64,000 nt of DNA from Phoenix dactylifera (taxonomy: Eukaryota > Streptophyta > Magnoliopsida > Arecales > Arecaceae). The DNA lies in the NCBI RefSeq assembly GCF_009389715.1, contig NC_052399.1, forward strand, positions 2,372,938-2,436,937. The letters are read 5' to 3'. Position numbers and translations under genes: made by a program. How positions within the stretch are numbered: the stretch's first letter is position 1; each line of letters opens with the position of its first letter. Below the pieces are notes generated by a model. That model was not told the DNA's origin. It made no database searches and saw only the letters and a list, made by a program, of their open reading frames with translations. Positions 10,801 through 20,100 of the stretch are shown here, piece after piece.

Positions 10801-13285
10801 CTTGCGGAAGTTTCGCATGAAGCTGAACCCAGCGAAGTGCGCCTTTGGCGCTTCGGCCGGGAGGTTCCTCGGTTTTATTGTCAACCAGCGGGGGATCGAA
10901 GCCAACCCGGACAAAATCAAGGCCATCCAAGATATGTCCCCTCCGACCAAAGTGAAGGAGGTTCAGGAGCTCGCTGGGAGGGTCGCCGCGCTCGGACGAT
11001 TTGTGGCAAAATCGGCCGAACGCTGCCAACCTTTATTCAAGGTGTTGAAACGCCCGAAAGACTTCCTCTGGACGGCCGAATGTCAAGCAGCATTCGACCA
11101 GCTCAAGGAATACTTGGCGTCTCCTCCCCTGCTGTCCAAGCCGCAAGAAGGGGAGATGCTCTACCTCTATCTGGCGGTCTCCCCAACCGCAGTCAGTGCG
11201 GTACTGGTTCGGGAAGAGGCAAAGCTCCAGAAGCCTGTGTACTACATCAGCCGGGTCCTACGGGATGCCGAGACGCGGTATACGAAGGCTGAAAAGATCG
11301 CCTTCGCGCTGCTGACCGCGACCAGGAGGCTTCGCCCCTATTTCCAGGCCCATTCTGTCACCCTCTTGACCGATCAACCGCTGCGGCAGATCCTCAGCAA
11401 TCCTGAGAATGCGGGACGGCTGGTGAAGTGGGCAGTAGAACTTGGTGAGTTCGACATCCGCTACCAGCCCCGATCCGCCATCAAGGCCCAGGCGCTCGCG
11501 GATTTCCTCGCTGAGTGCACGGTGCAGGAGGCGGAACCTAGGTCGCCGGAAACACCCAGCCTCGACCTCCCGATTTGGACGCTTCACATCGATGGGTCGT
11601 CGAACCCCGAAGGTGGAGGGGCCGGGCTGGTCCTTACCAGTCCTGATGGAGTGATAGCCGAGTACGCCTTGAGGTTCGGATTTCCAGTGACCAACAACGA
11701 GGCGGAGTACGAGGCCCTAGTCACGGGACTCAAACTCACCAAGGAGCTCGGCATCCGGCGCCTGAAGGTCTTCACCGACTCCCAGCTGGTGGTCGGGCAG
11801 GTCCGTGGGGAGTTCGAGGCCCGGAACCCGACCATGCAGAATTACGTCCGGAAGGTGCAAGCACTCATTCCCGACCTCGGCAGTGTCGACATCCAGCAGG
11901 TCCCAAGAAGTGAAAATGCCAGGGCCGACAGGTTGTCCCGCTTAGTGGGCGCAGACGCGCACAACTTGTCGAGGGCGATCTACCTGGAGACCCTGGATGC
12001 CCCGAGCATCGGCGAGGCTGGAGCGGTGATGGCGATTGATCCGGAGCCGTCTTGGATGGACCCGCTTGTCGCCTACCTCGCCGAAGGGATCCTCCCTGAA
12101 GACGAAGATCAAGCTCGGCGACTTGTTATGAAGTCCGCCCACTACGTACTCTATGAAGGGAGGCTGTATCGGACCTCGTTCACCGCCCCCCTCTTAAAGT
12201 GCCTCCGCCCCTCGGAAGCGGCCTACGTCCTCGGCGAAGTCCACGAAGGCGTTTGCGGATCACACTTGGGGGCTAGGTCCTTGGCGCACAAGATCATGAG
12301 GCAAGGCTATTATTGGCCTACCTTGTTGGAGGACTCAAAGGATCATGTACGGAAATGCGACGCCTGCCAGCGCCACGCCAACGTCCAGAGAGTCCATTCT
12401 GTCCCCTTGGCACCAATCACTGCACCCTGGCCCTTCGCCCAGTGGGGAATGGATATCCTCGGACCATTCCCCGTCGCTTCAGCTCAGCGGAAATTTTTGA
12501 TTGTTGCAATCGACTACTTCACCAAGTGGGTGGAGGCAGAGCCGCTGGCCACTATCACGGAGGCGCAAGTCCGGAAGTTCGTGAAGAAGAACATCATTGT
12601 CCGATTTGGGGTACCTCGGGTCCTCATCTCGGATAATGGTCGACAGTTCGACAACAAGCATTTCCGTAACTTCTGTGAGGAGTTCGGGATCGAGCATCGG
12701 TTCACATCTGTGTCGCATCCCCAAACCAACGGCGAGGCCGAGGTCACAAATCGGACAATCCTCCAAGGAATCAAAGCGCGAATCGGTCGGACGGGGCAAG
12801 CTTGGGTCGAAGAACTCGAGAATGTCCTTTGGGCGTATCGGACCACGCATCGGACCCCTACCGGGGAGACGCCTTTCAGCCTAACCTATGGCACGGAAGC
12901 CGTTGTCCCCGTGGAGCTCGGACTCCCCTCACCTCGGGTGGCCGCGCACCGACCCGAGGCCAATTCGGAGCAACTCCGAGGGAACCTGGATCTCTTGGAA
13001 GAAGCGAGGGAAATGGCGCAGGTTCGGATGGCGATGTATCAGCGGAGGGTGGCCCGATATTACAACTCCAAGGTCCGACCGAAGCTTTTCAGAATCGGAG
13101 ATCTGGTGCTAAGGCGAGCTAAAGCATCTCAACCTGCGGAAGGTGGGAAGCTAGCGCCAAATTGGGAAGGCCCGTATAGGGTTCGCTGGGTAAACCGACC
13201 TGGCTCCTACCAGTTGGAGGCCCTAGATGGTCGAGAAATTCCAAGGAGCTGGAATTCCGCTAACCTGCGGATGTATTACCAGTAG
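7817..13285 (+). CDS. gag-pol polyprotein, Tat-type Ty3/gypsy (intact, 1822 aa)
   Basis: One uninterrupted frame. I chose ATG 7817 (MARRGGRG) because the longer in-frame start at 7616 lies inside the LTR. Visible domains are: basic Arg/Ser-rich N-terminus; retrotransposon gag domain at about aa 205-328; a zinc-knuckle-like C467-x2-H470-x4-H475-x4-C480 in which His replaces the usual second Cys; aspartic protease DSGSS at D600; reverse transcriptase with YVDD at 971-974; first RNase H; second archaeal-type RNase H with IDGSSNPE at D1259; integrase zinc site H1476, H1483, C1514, C1517 and catalytic D1546, D1606, E1642 (DX35E); and a C-terminal tail without a chromodomain. Gag and pol are in one frame with no visible frameshift. 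Dual RNase H is the hallmark of Tat elements. The product should build virus-like particles and carry out reverse transcription and integration, but expression is doubtful because the 5' promoter is lost. Confidence 0.93.
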   Translation: MARRGGRGASNASGRGASRASGREAAASPTHSQQHSTAPPPIQMVEAAQFDQLAQQVRTLAEAVQNLQGVMSRVPQRAQEPLLPERSPVLLNPRSFLSHGEERQREEDSRARSILPGPSHRSCAGYERRARARSQIPQSSRNPRSSRSPSRCSLSPTHRSRSLDRRVDDLHRQLQVLKGHSKDPFADLEISSQPALASRILRTPNPPEFKMPAIEPYDGAADPRDHVESFRTLMLLHGASDPLLCKAFPATLRGPARAWFAGLEANSIQSFDQFTRLFITHFAVSSRRRLVSDSLFDVRQNEGESLRDYLTRFNKATLEVRNLSQEVALSALKRGFRKGRLTFSLDKRLPRSFPELLSRANQYADAEEASAHRSKEAAEILPKLGKKRRKEARQRRSPTPQRRRRSLSPARNHGALRPRSPPRRFNRYTPLLTPRAQILMEIKGREDLPVPRQMKKIPGRRPSRAYCEYHRDHGHDTEDCFQLRDEIEALIRRGRLGRYVNDRRPPADPRPADPAPQEPREQNRPVAGVIHTITGGCPRPERNAGGSTEASGAAVAKRQRVGNVITFCDEDVKGVQTPHDDAMVISLTMANYDVRRVLVDSGSSADILFYEAFQEMSLSRQLLHKTSTPLIGFTGDAISAEGVVELPVTAGVAPAEATVRLGFLVVRVPSAYNAILGRPGLNALRAVVSTYHLLMRFPTAAGIGEVRGDQPTARQCFLATLKGKKPVEALSVESLDARDEVALRHGEPAKGVIEVPLEEGRPDRTIRVGANLDLGAWARLVEFLRANVDVFAWSAADVPGIDPEVISHALNVDPTHRPVKQKKRHCAPDRIRVVDQEVDKLLEAGFIREVNYPEWLANVVLVRKASGKWRMCVDYTDLNKACPKDSFPLPRIDQLVDATSGYQLLSFMDAFSGYNQIMMAPQDEEKTAFTTDRGLYCYKVMPFGLKNAGATYQRLVNKIFKEQIGRNMEVYVDDMLVKSRHADQHIADLEETFATLRKFRMKLNPAKCAFGASAGRFLGFIVNQRGIEANPDKIKAIQDMSPPTKVKEVQELAGRVAALGRFVAKSAERCQPLFKVLKRPKDFLWTAECQAAFDQLKEYLASPPLLSKPQEGEMLYLYLAVSPTAVSAVLVREEAKLQKPVYYISRVLRDAETRYTKAEKIAFALLTATRRLRPYFQAHSVTLLTDQPLRQILSNPENAGRLVKWAVELGEFDIRYQPRSAIKAQALADFLAECTVQEAEPRSPETPSLDLPIWTLHIDGSSNPEGGGAGLVLTSPDGVIAEYALRFGFPVTNNEAEYEALVTGLKLTKELGIRRLKVFTDSQLVVGQVRGEFEARNPTMQNYVRKVQALIPDLGSVDIQQVPRSENARADRLSRLVGADAHNLSRAIYLETLDAPSIGEAGAVMAIDPEPSWMDPLVAYLAEGILPEDEDQARRLVMKSAHYVLYEGRLYRTSFTAPLLKCLRPSEAAYVLGEVHEGVCGSHLGARSLAHKIMRQGYYWPTLLEDSKDHVRKCDACQRHANVQRVHSVPLAPITAPWPFAQWGMDILGPFPVASAQRKFLIVAIDYFTKWVEAEPLATITEAQVRKFVKKNIIVRFGVPRVLISDNGRQFDNKHFRNFCEEFGIEHRFTSVSHPQTNGEAEVTNRTILQGIKARIGRTGQAWVEELENVLWAYRTTHRTPTGETPFSLTYGTEAVVPVELGLPSPRVAAHRPEANSEQLRGNLDLLEEAREMAQVRMAMYQRRVARYYNSKVRPKLFRIGDLVLRRAKASQPAEGGKLAPNWEGPYRVRWVNRPGSYQLEALDGREIPRSWNSANLRMYYQ

Positions 13286-14439
13286 AACAACAATGCCAGA
13301 AAGACAGTTCAAAAATGTACAACACTTTTCATTTCAATAATTTCTGGTTACAATGGCGTGCTCGTGTGATTACAAGGAATTCCCAGAGGGGAATTAGGGT
13401 GTAAAGAAAGTAAAGAAGAGGTGGAGACTCCGAGGAGCTGAAGATTTGGGATCCCGAAACCTCCATCCGAAGCGGCTGCAATCCCACCGGAAGTGGGTGC
13501 TTCCAACCGGAGGCGCCATCGACGTCTCACGAAAAAGACGAAGAGCCGGCGCGGATGAAGAAGAAGTGGACGAAGGAGAAGTCCACACTGCTCCTACCTA
13601 GAGGCGCCATCCACGCCTCACGAAAAAGACGAGGAGCCGCCGCAGACGAAGCTCCCGCTGCCTCCAGGGGAACGCCACCTCCAAGGGATATTCCGGTCCT
13701 CCCCAGTGTTAGGGGAGAGAAGGGATACAAGGGAGAAGAGCATATGGAGGCGCGGTCCCGGATCAAGCGTCTGGTGCGGAGCTCAATCGGGAGGCTGAAC
13801 TTCAAGGAGGGGAGACGTGATCCCGGATGAAACGCCTAGAGCGGAGTTCCGCCGGGGAGAACCTCCTTGTTGATCCCAGATGAAACGGCTAGTTGGCGGA
13901 AGTCGCGAAGGGCGCGCCTCCCGTTCCTTCGGTAGGGGTCTCTCAACCATGCGCCGGAGAGGAGGCCCACGATCCATGGCAACCTGAACAGCTCCGGCTT
14001 GGCAGGCTCCATCGCACCTGCACCTATATTTATAGCCAAACTGCGGCCCCCCGGTCGTTCCGATGCGAGTGGCTCCAATAAATGCGGGCGCATTGAATCC
14101 GGAGCCGATCCGGCTCTCGAGGCGTATCTTCCCGCGATTTCCTAAGCGTTATTCTCCTTAATCGCATTCTTTGTGCAGGACACTCCGGGTGGCCTGTACC
14201 CCTAGGTCCACATATCTTCGTTCGCGCCCAGGCCGCATCCGCCTCGAAGAACGCGCGTATCGCGGCCGCTTAACTGACACTCCTCGCAAGCAGCAATTGG
14301 CGATCCGATTTCCCAGGTAACCCCTCAATTAGCATTTAATGCCCATCTGGTGTTCCCCAGGCGACGCTTGGAGAGGAGGAGAAACACGATCGCAGCTGGC
14401 CACGGAGAAATCCCGTCGGGCGGCAAGCGACAGGCGCAC
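13286..14439 (+). other. retrotransposon 3' UTR with short internal repeats
   Basis: Non-coding GC-rich sequence after the gag-pol stop. It holds an imperfect 91-bp direct repeat (words starting AGGCGCCATC at 13511 and 13602, each followed by CACGAAAAAGACGA) and degenerate GATCCCGGATGAAACG-type repeats at about 13756-13900. A purine tract at 13805-13815 precedes a TG at 13818-13819 and is an alternative, less favoured LTR start. Confidence 0.7.
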
Positions 14440-15262
14440 GACCAGCGAGCGGAATTTCCCGAGGCTCGGCCCTCGGATGCCAGGCTAACCCGATGATCAT
14501 CCCGGGAGCAGACTAGCCTGAAGCCCCGACCGGTCGCCTCGGCTTGCGCCAGCCTTGGCCGACCAACGAGCGGAATTTTCCGAGGCTCGGCCCTCGGATG
14601 CCAGGCTAACCCGATGATCATCCCGGGAGCAGACTAGCCTGAAGCCCCGACCGGTCGCCTCGGCTTGCGCCAGCCTTGGCCGACCAACGAGCGGAATCTC
14701 CCGAGGCTCGGCCCTCGGATGCCAGGCTAATCCGATGATCATCCCGGGAGCAGACTAGCCTGAAGCCCCGACCGGTCGCCTCGGCTTGCGCCAGCCTTGG
14801 CCGACCAACGAGCGGAATTTCCCGAGGCTCGGCCCTCGGATGCCAGGCTAACCCGATGATCATCCCGGGAGCAGACTAGCCTGAAGCCCCGACCGGTCGC
14901 CTCGGCTTGCGCCAGCCTTGGCCGACCAACGAGCGGAATTTTCCGAGGCTCGGCCCTCGGATGCCAGGCTAACCCGATGATCATCCCGGGAGCAGACTAG
15001 CCTGAAGCCCCGACCGGTCGCCTCGGCTTGCGCCAGCCTTGGCCGACCAACGAGCGGAATTTCCTGAGGCCTGACAACCCTCAGATGCCAGGCTAACCCG
15101 ATGATCATCCCGGGAGCAGACTAGCCTGAAGCCCCGACCGGTCGCCTCGGCTTGCGCCAGCCTTGGCCGACCAACGAGCGGAATCTCCCGAGGCTCGGCC
15201 CTCGGATGCCAGGCTAACCCGATGATCATCCCGGGAGCAGACTAGCCTGAAGCCCCGACCGG
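14440..15262 (+). repeat. 121-bp tandem array in the retrotransposon 3' UTR
   Basis: About 6.8 copies of a near-identical 121-bp unit (one unit is about 124 bp with a variant segment near 15061-15085). Each unit contains GACCAACGAGCGGAAT, a GGCTCGGCCCTCGG segment and a CCGATGATCATCCCGGG segment. It ends 7 bp before the probable 3' LTR start. Tat/Ogre elements are known to carry hypervariable tandem repeats at this place, and such arrays can seed genomic satellites. Confidence 0.95.
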
Positions 15263-15336
15263 TAAATACTGTTACGGGGGAACTTAGCCACCATGCCCCA
15301 CGTGACCGGCACGCGCGCCCAGGAAGACTACAGCAG

Positions 15337-15474
15337 CCCCTTGATCCAGCAATCCGACCCCGAGTCGGACATCTTCGGCTCCGCAGCCCGACCCCGAGTC
15401 GGCTGCCCCTTGATCCAGCAATCCGACCCCGAGTCGGACATCTTCGTCTCCGCAGACCGACCCCGAGTCGGGCA
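15337..15474 (+). repeat. two 69-bp direct repeats in the LTR U3
   Basis: Units 15337-15405 and 15406-15474 begin at CCCCTTGATCCAGCAATC and each contain CCGACCCCGAGTCGG, a dyad of 5-bp arms around CCCGA. Additional partial dyads follow. Upstream repeats of this type in LTRs often act as enhancers; that role is inferred here. Confidence 0.8.
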
Positions 15475-15705
15475 TCTCTCGACAACGACAGTCTATTCCC
15501 CAGAGGCACGCCGCGGCCCTCTGCTCCACTACACCCAGCAACGGTCGTATCCGGCGCTGCTCCACGATCCCCTGTAACAGCCGTACAAAGCGGAGCTCCA
15601 CTACGCCCTGTCATGGCCGTACCCAGCGCTGCCCCACGACGCCCTGTAACGGCCATATCAGTGGCAGCTCCATCGTGCTACACGATGACCAACCCCCCAA
15701 AAGGA

Positions 15706-15737
15706 CCCCCCAGCCTGGTATATATGCGGCTGGGGGG
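15706..15737 (+). promoter_or_regulatory. LTR TATA box inside a perfect 10-bp inverted repeat
   Basis: CCCCCCAGCC (15706-15715), loop TGGTATATATGC with the TATA box, and GGCTGGGGGG (15728-15737). The right stem arm is exactly where the 255-bp shared segment starts in all three copies. This points to the stem as the breakpoint that created the palindromic 5' end. Confidence 0.88.
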
Positions 15738-15982
15738 AAAAGGGGGAGGGTAAGCAAGAACTTCCAAAGCATTCTCTTACTTGCTACTATTATCTCTCCT
15801 TCTCCTCCAATCTCCTCTGACTTGATCGTCGGAGGGCCCCCACTACCCCAGTGGTGGTGCGAGGCTTGCTTGCAGGTTTTCCGGTGGAAGGTGGAGCGCA
15901 ATCAACACCAACCAAGGCAACTCAAACGGAACCCCGTTCACACCGCTGTGCCAATCGTTCTCGGTTTGGACCACCAGCAACA

Positions 15983-15987
15983 ACATG
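15983..15987. repeat. right target site duplication ACATG
   Basis: An exact copy of 7252-7256, immediately after the LTR end. It closes the retrotransposon insertion. Confidence 0.88.
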
Positions 15988-17100
15988 CATTCCATTCATA
16001 TTCGTATAGCATATGCCCAACTTCTCTGGATTTCATATATCATATGCAGTAGAAATAAAAATTATATTTAATATTATATTTCACATGGCACAACTCATAT
16101 GATATGTCTTTCTTTTCTTTTTAATCATGAACAAAATTTTTGCAGGAAAAAGATCCAAAAAACTGACGCCCAAGCTTCAAGGAGACAAGAAAGAAAAGCT
16201 GGTCTAGCATGCAATACCAATTTCGAACCAAATCTAGCCACCCGCCAGATGAGCTTATTATCCTACTAGAAGACATGCACGAGGCTTAAAAGAACAAGCA
16301 TTTGGAGCTCAAAACCCTAGTCTTGGAGAGAAGTTGCCCATCAAAATCATTGAAGGATAGTTTAATTATTTAAAAATTCCATATAAATTTACGTGTTGAA
16401 TGCCATATATTTTTGCAGCTCAATCCATCTTCCAAACTTAGTATTCATGCCCGTCAATTGGATACATGTCCTGTTACAAGTCGAATGTTCACACAATCCT
16501 CAACATCATTTGTTTTAAACTACCAAATAAGCGTAAATTTACCTTTCAATTCTACAATGCCTATTGATCTCCTAGCTCCCAAGCCCTATGGTTTTTGTGA
16601 CGGCGGAATTTGATCCTATATCCTGTTAGGCAATAATTTCTTTGGGGTACAAGCATCTCTCAAAAGCAAACTCTCCAGTGGTGCATGATATTATTCATAT
16701 TGTACAAATTTGTTTCACCTCACAGTCTTCATTTGCATAAGGTCCCATCAATATGTTGTTCTCACACAGGAATTTGGCAGCTACTTAAAAAAAATAAAAA
16801 CATATTTTCCTAACCAAATTCAAGAATTTATAGAAAAGAAAAAGGCGACAACACACAACATTGCTTTTGCCATTTTTATTCCGTGAGAAGCATCCTGACT
16901 TGATGGGCCAACTCTTGGCATGACACATATCTAAACCAAGCCCGAATAAAAAATGGACCGTTAAACTTAATTTGCTCGCCGGGCCCATTAACTCGACCGA
17001 TCTCTTATTAAGCAAACAAGCGACTGTGGCCGCACGTTATGGTTTGCAGAGGATAAAATCCTTCACCGTTTCCGCCCGCATCCCATTTTTTGCGGCGACG
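15988..17100. other. intergenic, no gene seen
   Basis: AT-rich spacer between the retrotransposon and the ABCG7-like gene. The segment 16140-16620 has short open frames without recognisable content. Nothing supports a gene. Confidence 0.55.
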
Positions 17101-17183
17101 ACTGCCGAGCTATCCCTCTCACAAATAGAGCGGGAGCGACCGAGCGAGAGCCGAGAGGGATTGAGGGAGAGAGAGAGAGAGAA

Positions 17184-20100
17184 ATGGTGGTGGTGATCGG
17201 TGGAAAAGGGTTGGGCCAGCTCCTGGCGGCGCTGGCGGCGGCGTTCTTCCTCCGGGCAATTACCGGTCCTGGCCCCGCCTTGGCGCCGGAGGAGGAGGAG
17301 GAGGAGGAGGAGGAGCAGTCGGAGGATGCCGGGAAGATCGCTGACGACGAGGAGGTTCCGGACTCCGGCAAGGTCTTTCCGGTCACCATCCGGTGGAGTG
17401 CCGTCACCTGCTCCCTCTCCGACAAGCGAGGAAAAACGGTAAGCCGGCGGCGACGAAGCCCCCTAACTATTCTGTCCATATTTCGGATTCCTCACTACAC
17501 GCGTAAGCTAGTCCAGAGTGCATTGTCACGCTATCGTGCTCCTGTAGGGTTGTGCAGGTTAGCATGAGAGCCGTAGCTTTTCTAACTTGTTCCGTCCCGA
17601 CATTGTTTCCGGCCTGGCACGAGGTCTCGAGCTGTTTCTTGATTGTCTTCGTGAATGCATGATATTTCTTCTAATATTAACAATACTTCCTTTCTTTTAA
17701 TATACTGCAAATCTCGTCCAATACCTTAAGTTTATGTAGAATTATTTGTTTCAGTGTAATTACTGGTTTTCTAATATTTTGGCTTCTTTTCTTTCATCGT
17801 AAGATAATTTGTTCATTCTTATATCTCCGTTCCATTTGTCAATTTCAAGGGGGAGAGATGGACAATTGGGCAGCTAAGAATATTGTGGACACTCCCGTTA
17901 TTGTCATTATTTATTATTATTATTATTATTGTATGATGTGTTTCTTAGGTGAGGTTTCTGCTGACAAATGTGAGCGGGGAGGCCAAGCCAGGAAGGTTAC
18001 TTGCAATCATGGGGCCATCGGGATCAGGGAAGACCACATTGCTCAATGTGCTTGCCGGGCAGCTCGCAGCGTCCCCCAGGTTGCGTCTTACCGGGCATCT
18101 AGATGTCAATGGACGGCCAAGAACAACTGGAGGTTATAAGTAAGTTCCCAAGCATCTTGATGTCAGTGCGCCTTTCTAGATTGTTTAAGAACGATGAAAT
18201 TTTCACCAGAGTGAGTTGCCTTGGTGAAGTTCTTTCGGAATAAAGCAAATATGTGGTTTTGCAGGATGGCTTATGTGAGACAGGAAGACCTTTTTTTCTC
18301 GCAGCTGACAGTTCGGGAAACATTGTCACTTGCTGCTGAGCTCCAGCTTCCCGAGTCATTATCAGCAGCGAAGAAGGATAAGTATGTGAGCCAGCTCCTG
18401 TTCCGATTGGGCTTGGTAAGTTTGGTATCATCACTAAAAATAAGATAAATTGGTGGAGTAAGGACTGTGACTGATGTCATATGCATATAATAGAAGTTTC
18501 GGCTAGTTTACTGCGATGATACTGAAACTCAAGACATGCATTAAGGTGGAAAATTGGTTCTTCAGTCGATAAATCAGGCGGTCCATTTCAGGTTGGAAAG
18601 TTGACTGGCCAATCAAGGAAGCCAATTGACCGATGTCTTGAGTTTTCTCTGAACCTCCAAAAGAGAAGTTGAAACTGAAATATTTGAATATTAATTGAGA
18701 ATTTGAGATCAATCTGTATAGTATTAAAAACTTCAAAAATGGCCAAAACTGCAACCCATCTTGTTCAACTGAGACTTAAACCAAACCAAAACCTACTAAA
18801 CCCTTAAGATTCAAAAGATTTTTTTTATAAAAATCATTAAATATATCAAAATTTTTGTGAAGTTGTTGCAACAAGCTCCTTTCACTCTCAGCTTAATGCA
18901 TATTCTTTCGTCAAAGTCTCTTAAAATGTACCTCGACTTTTCATTATCTATTTATTATTTGATTTCTTTCTATCAATACTAGAACTTGCAAGTCATGTTG
19001 GTCAGACTTTTTTCTTCCATTTATTTGATTGAAAATGAAAAGACCTGTGCTAATGAGGAAATAAATGTTTTTGGGTGAGAAAAATGTTCCTTTAGCAAAT
19101 TCTAGTTTTTATAATTCATTATTTTCAATTTCCATATAACGGATACAGGGTACAAGCTGTACTTATCTTCTTTTATTTTTTGTTGAATATGTTTTCACTT
19201 CATCAAAAGGTCAACTGTGCTGATTCTATTGTTGGTGATGCAAAAGTCCGTGGAATTAGTGGTGGTGAAAAGAAGCGTCTGTCACTTGCTTGTGAACTGA
19301 TTGCTAGTCCATCTGCTATCTTTGCAGATGAACCTACAACTGGTACGACCGTGCTTTCATCACCAATTCACCAACATCATTACTTTTTGTCTTCTCCAAA
19401 TAACTTATTGGTAGCTTCTTTATCACCATTTAGCAAATTGGTCCATGAATAACTAAACACATTTCTTTTAGAGATATGTACTTTTGGAAAAAAAATTTAA
19501 AACCCAGCCATCCGTTTGAACAAATAATAGAACATGTGATTCACTAACATGGTATAGTTTCACACATTGTCTTGCAATGTGAACTTTTTAGATTTGTTTA
19601 TATTATTTTTTTGCTGATGAATTGGTCAGGTGAAAATAAAGACTGATTCTAGGTTGGAGGTTAGGCTTTTTGATTTTGAAGGTGTGGTCAACATACATGT
19701 GACTGCAGCCTGGCAATTCCTACAAATGCTGCTGGTACACCCAAAACAAACAGCAAGTGGGCCTTACATAGTAGCAGCTGCGTGATAATGGAGGGTAGAG
19801 GTGGGGTTAACCTAGTATATCTTATGTCTCGAGCCTATGATTAAGGTAAAGAAAATAATTAAATAGAATCAGATATGTCAAGATAGCTATCATATTCAAA
19901 TTTCAGCTGCGAAAATAATATACTGGTATTTGAAAGGCATCATTGCCAACCTGTTTCTACTTTTTTCAAGTTTGCTGTCCATCAGAAATTCCTAAAACTA
20001 TATATAATGATGTGGTGCTCATTATTTGATATAAAAAAATAATTTCAAAACTTTTCTTATATAGATAGATCCATTGCTCAGGTGAAATATTTAACTCAAG

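Larger units (their letters stand above)
7257..15982 (+). mobile_element. Tat-type Ty3/gypsy retrotransposon with inverted-duplicated 5' end
   Basis: The 8.7-kb element is much more GC-rich than its flanks. Order: palindromic 5' end (7257-7776), primer-binding site, gag-pol frame (7817-13285), long 3' UTR with tandem repeats, and a 3' LTR ending at 15982. The perfect ACATG duplication flanks it. Two RNase H domains, the second of archaeal type, and no chromodomain place it in the Tat/Ogre group. The left terminus is the reverse complement of the right one: both ends are the LTR 3' (U5) end. The three 255-bp copies of this end differ by only 2 to 4 transitions, so the insertion is fairly young. 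The sense U3/promoter is missing from the 5' side, so the element should not be able to transcribe itself normally despite its intact frame. Confidence 0.92.
15270..15982 (+). mobile_element. 3' LTR (start probable, end certain)
   Basis: The end is fixed by GCAACA followed by the target duplication. The start is inferred from TGTTAC at 15270, which mirrors the GCAACA end at five of six bases. No purine tract lies just before it, so the start is less sure; 13818 is the alternative. The LTR has a 69-bp direct repeat (15337-15474) and a TATA box inside a 10-bp inverted repeat (15706-15737). It is the only full promoter the element keeps, and it points out into the right flank. Confidence 0.7.

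Noticed and set aside
10004-11029. 341-codon open frame antisense to the reverse transcriptase region
   Set aside because: It is a shadow of GC-rich sense codons. It shows no protein family signature, and the sense frame has complete catalytic motifs.
14440-15262. Regular repeats that superficially resemble a CRISPR array
   Set aside because: The full 121-bp unit is repeated without unique spacers, inside a plant retrotransposon 3' UTR.
14325-15656. Repeated minus-strand open frames of about 81 codons starting MIIGLAWHPRAEP
   Set aside because: These are six-frame artefacts of the 121-bp tandem array. The frame shifts from unit to unit because 121 is not a multiple of three.
13818-15982. 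A 2.16-kb 3' LTR starting after the purine tract at 13805-13815
   Set aside because: The TGATCC start does not mirror the GCAACA end, whereas TGTTAC at 15270 does, and tandem repeats normally lie outside the LTR in Tat elements. It was kept as an alternative only.
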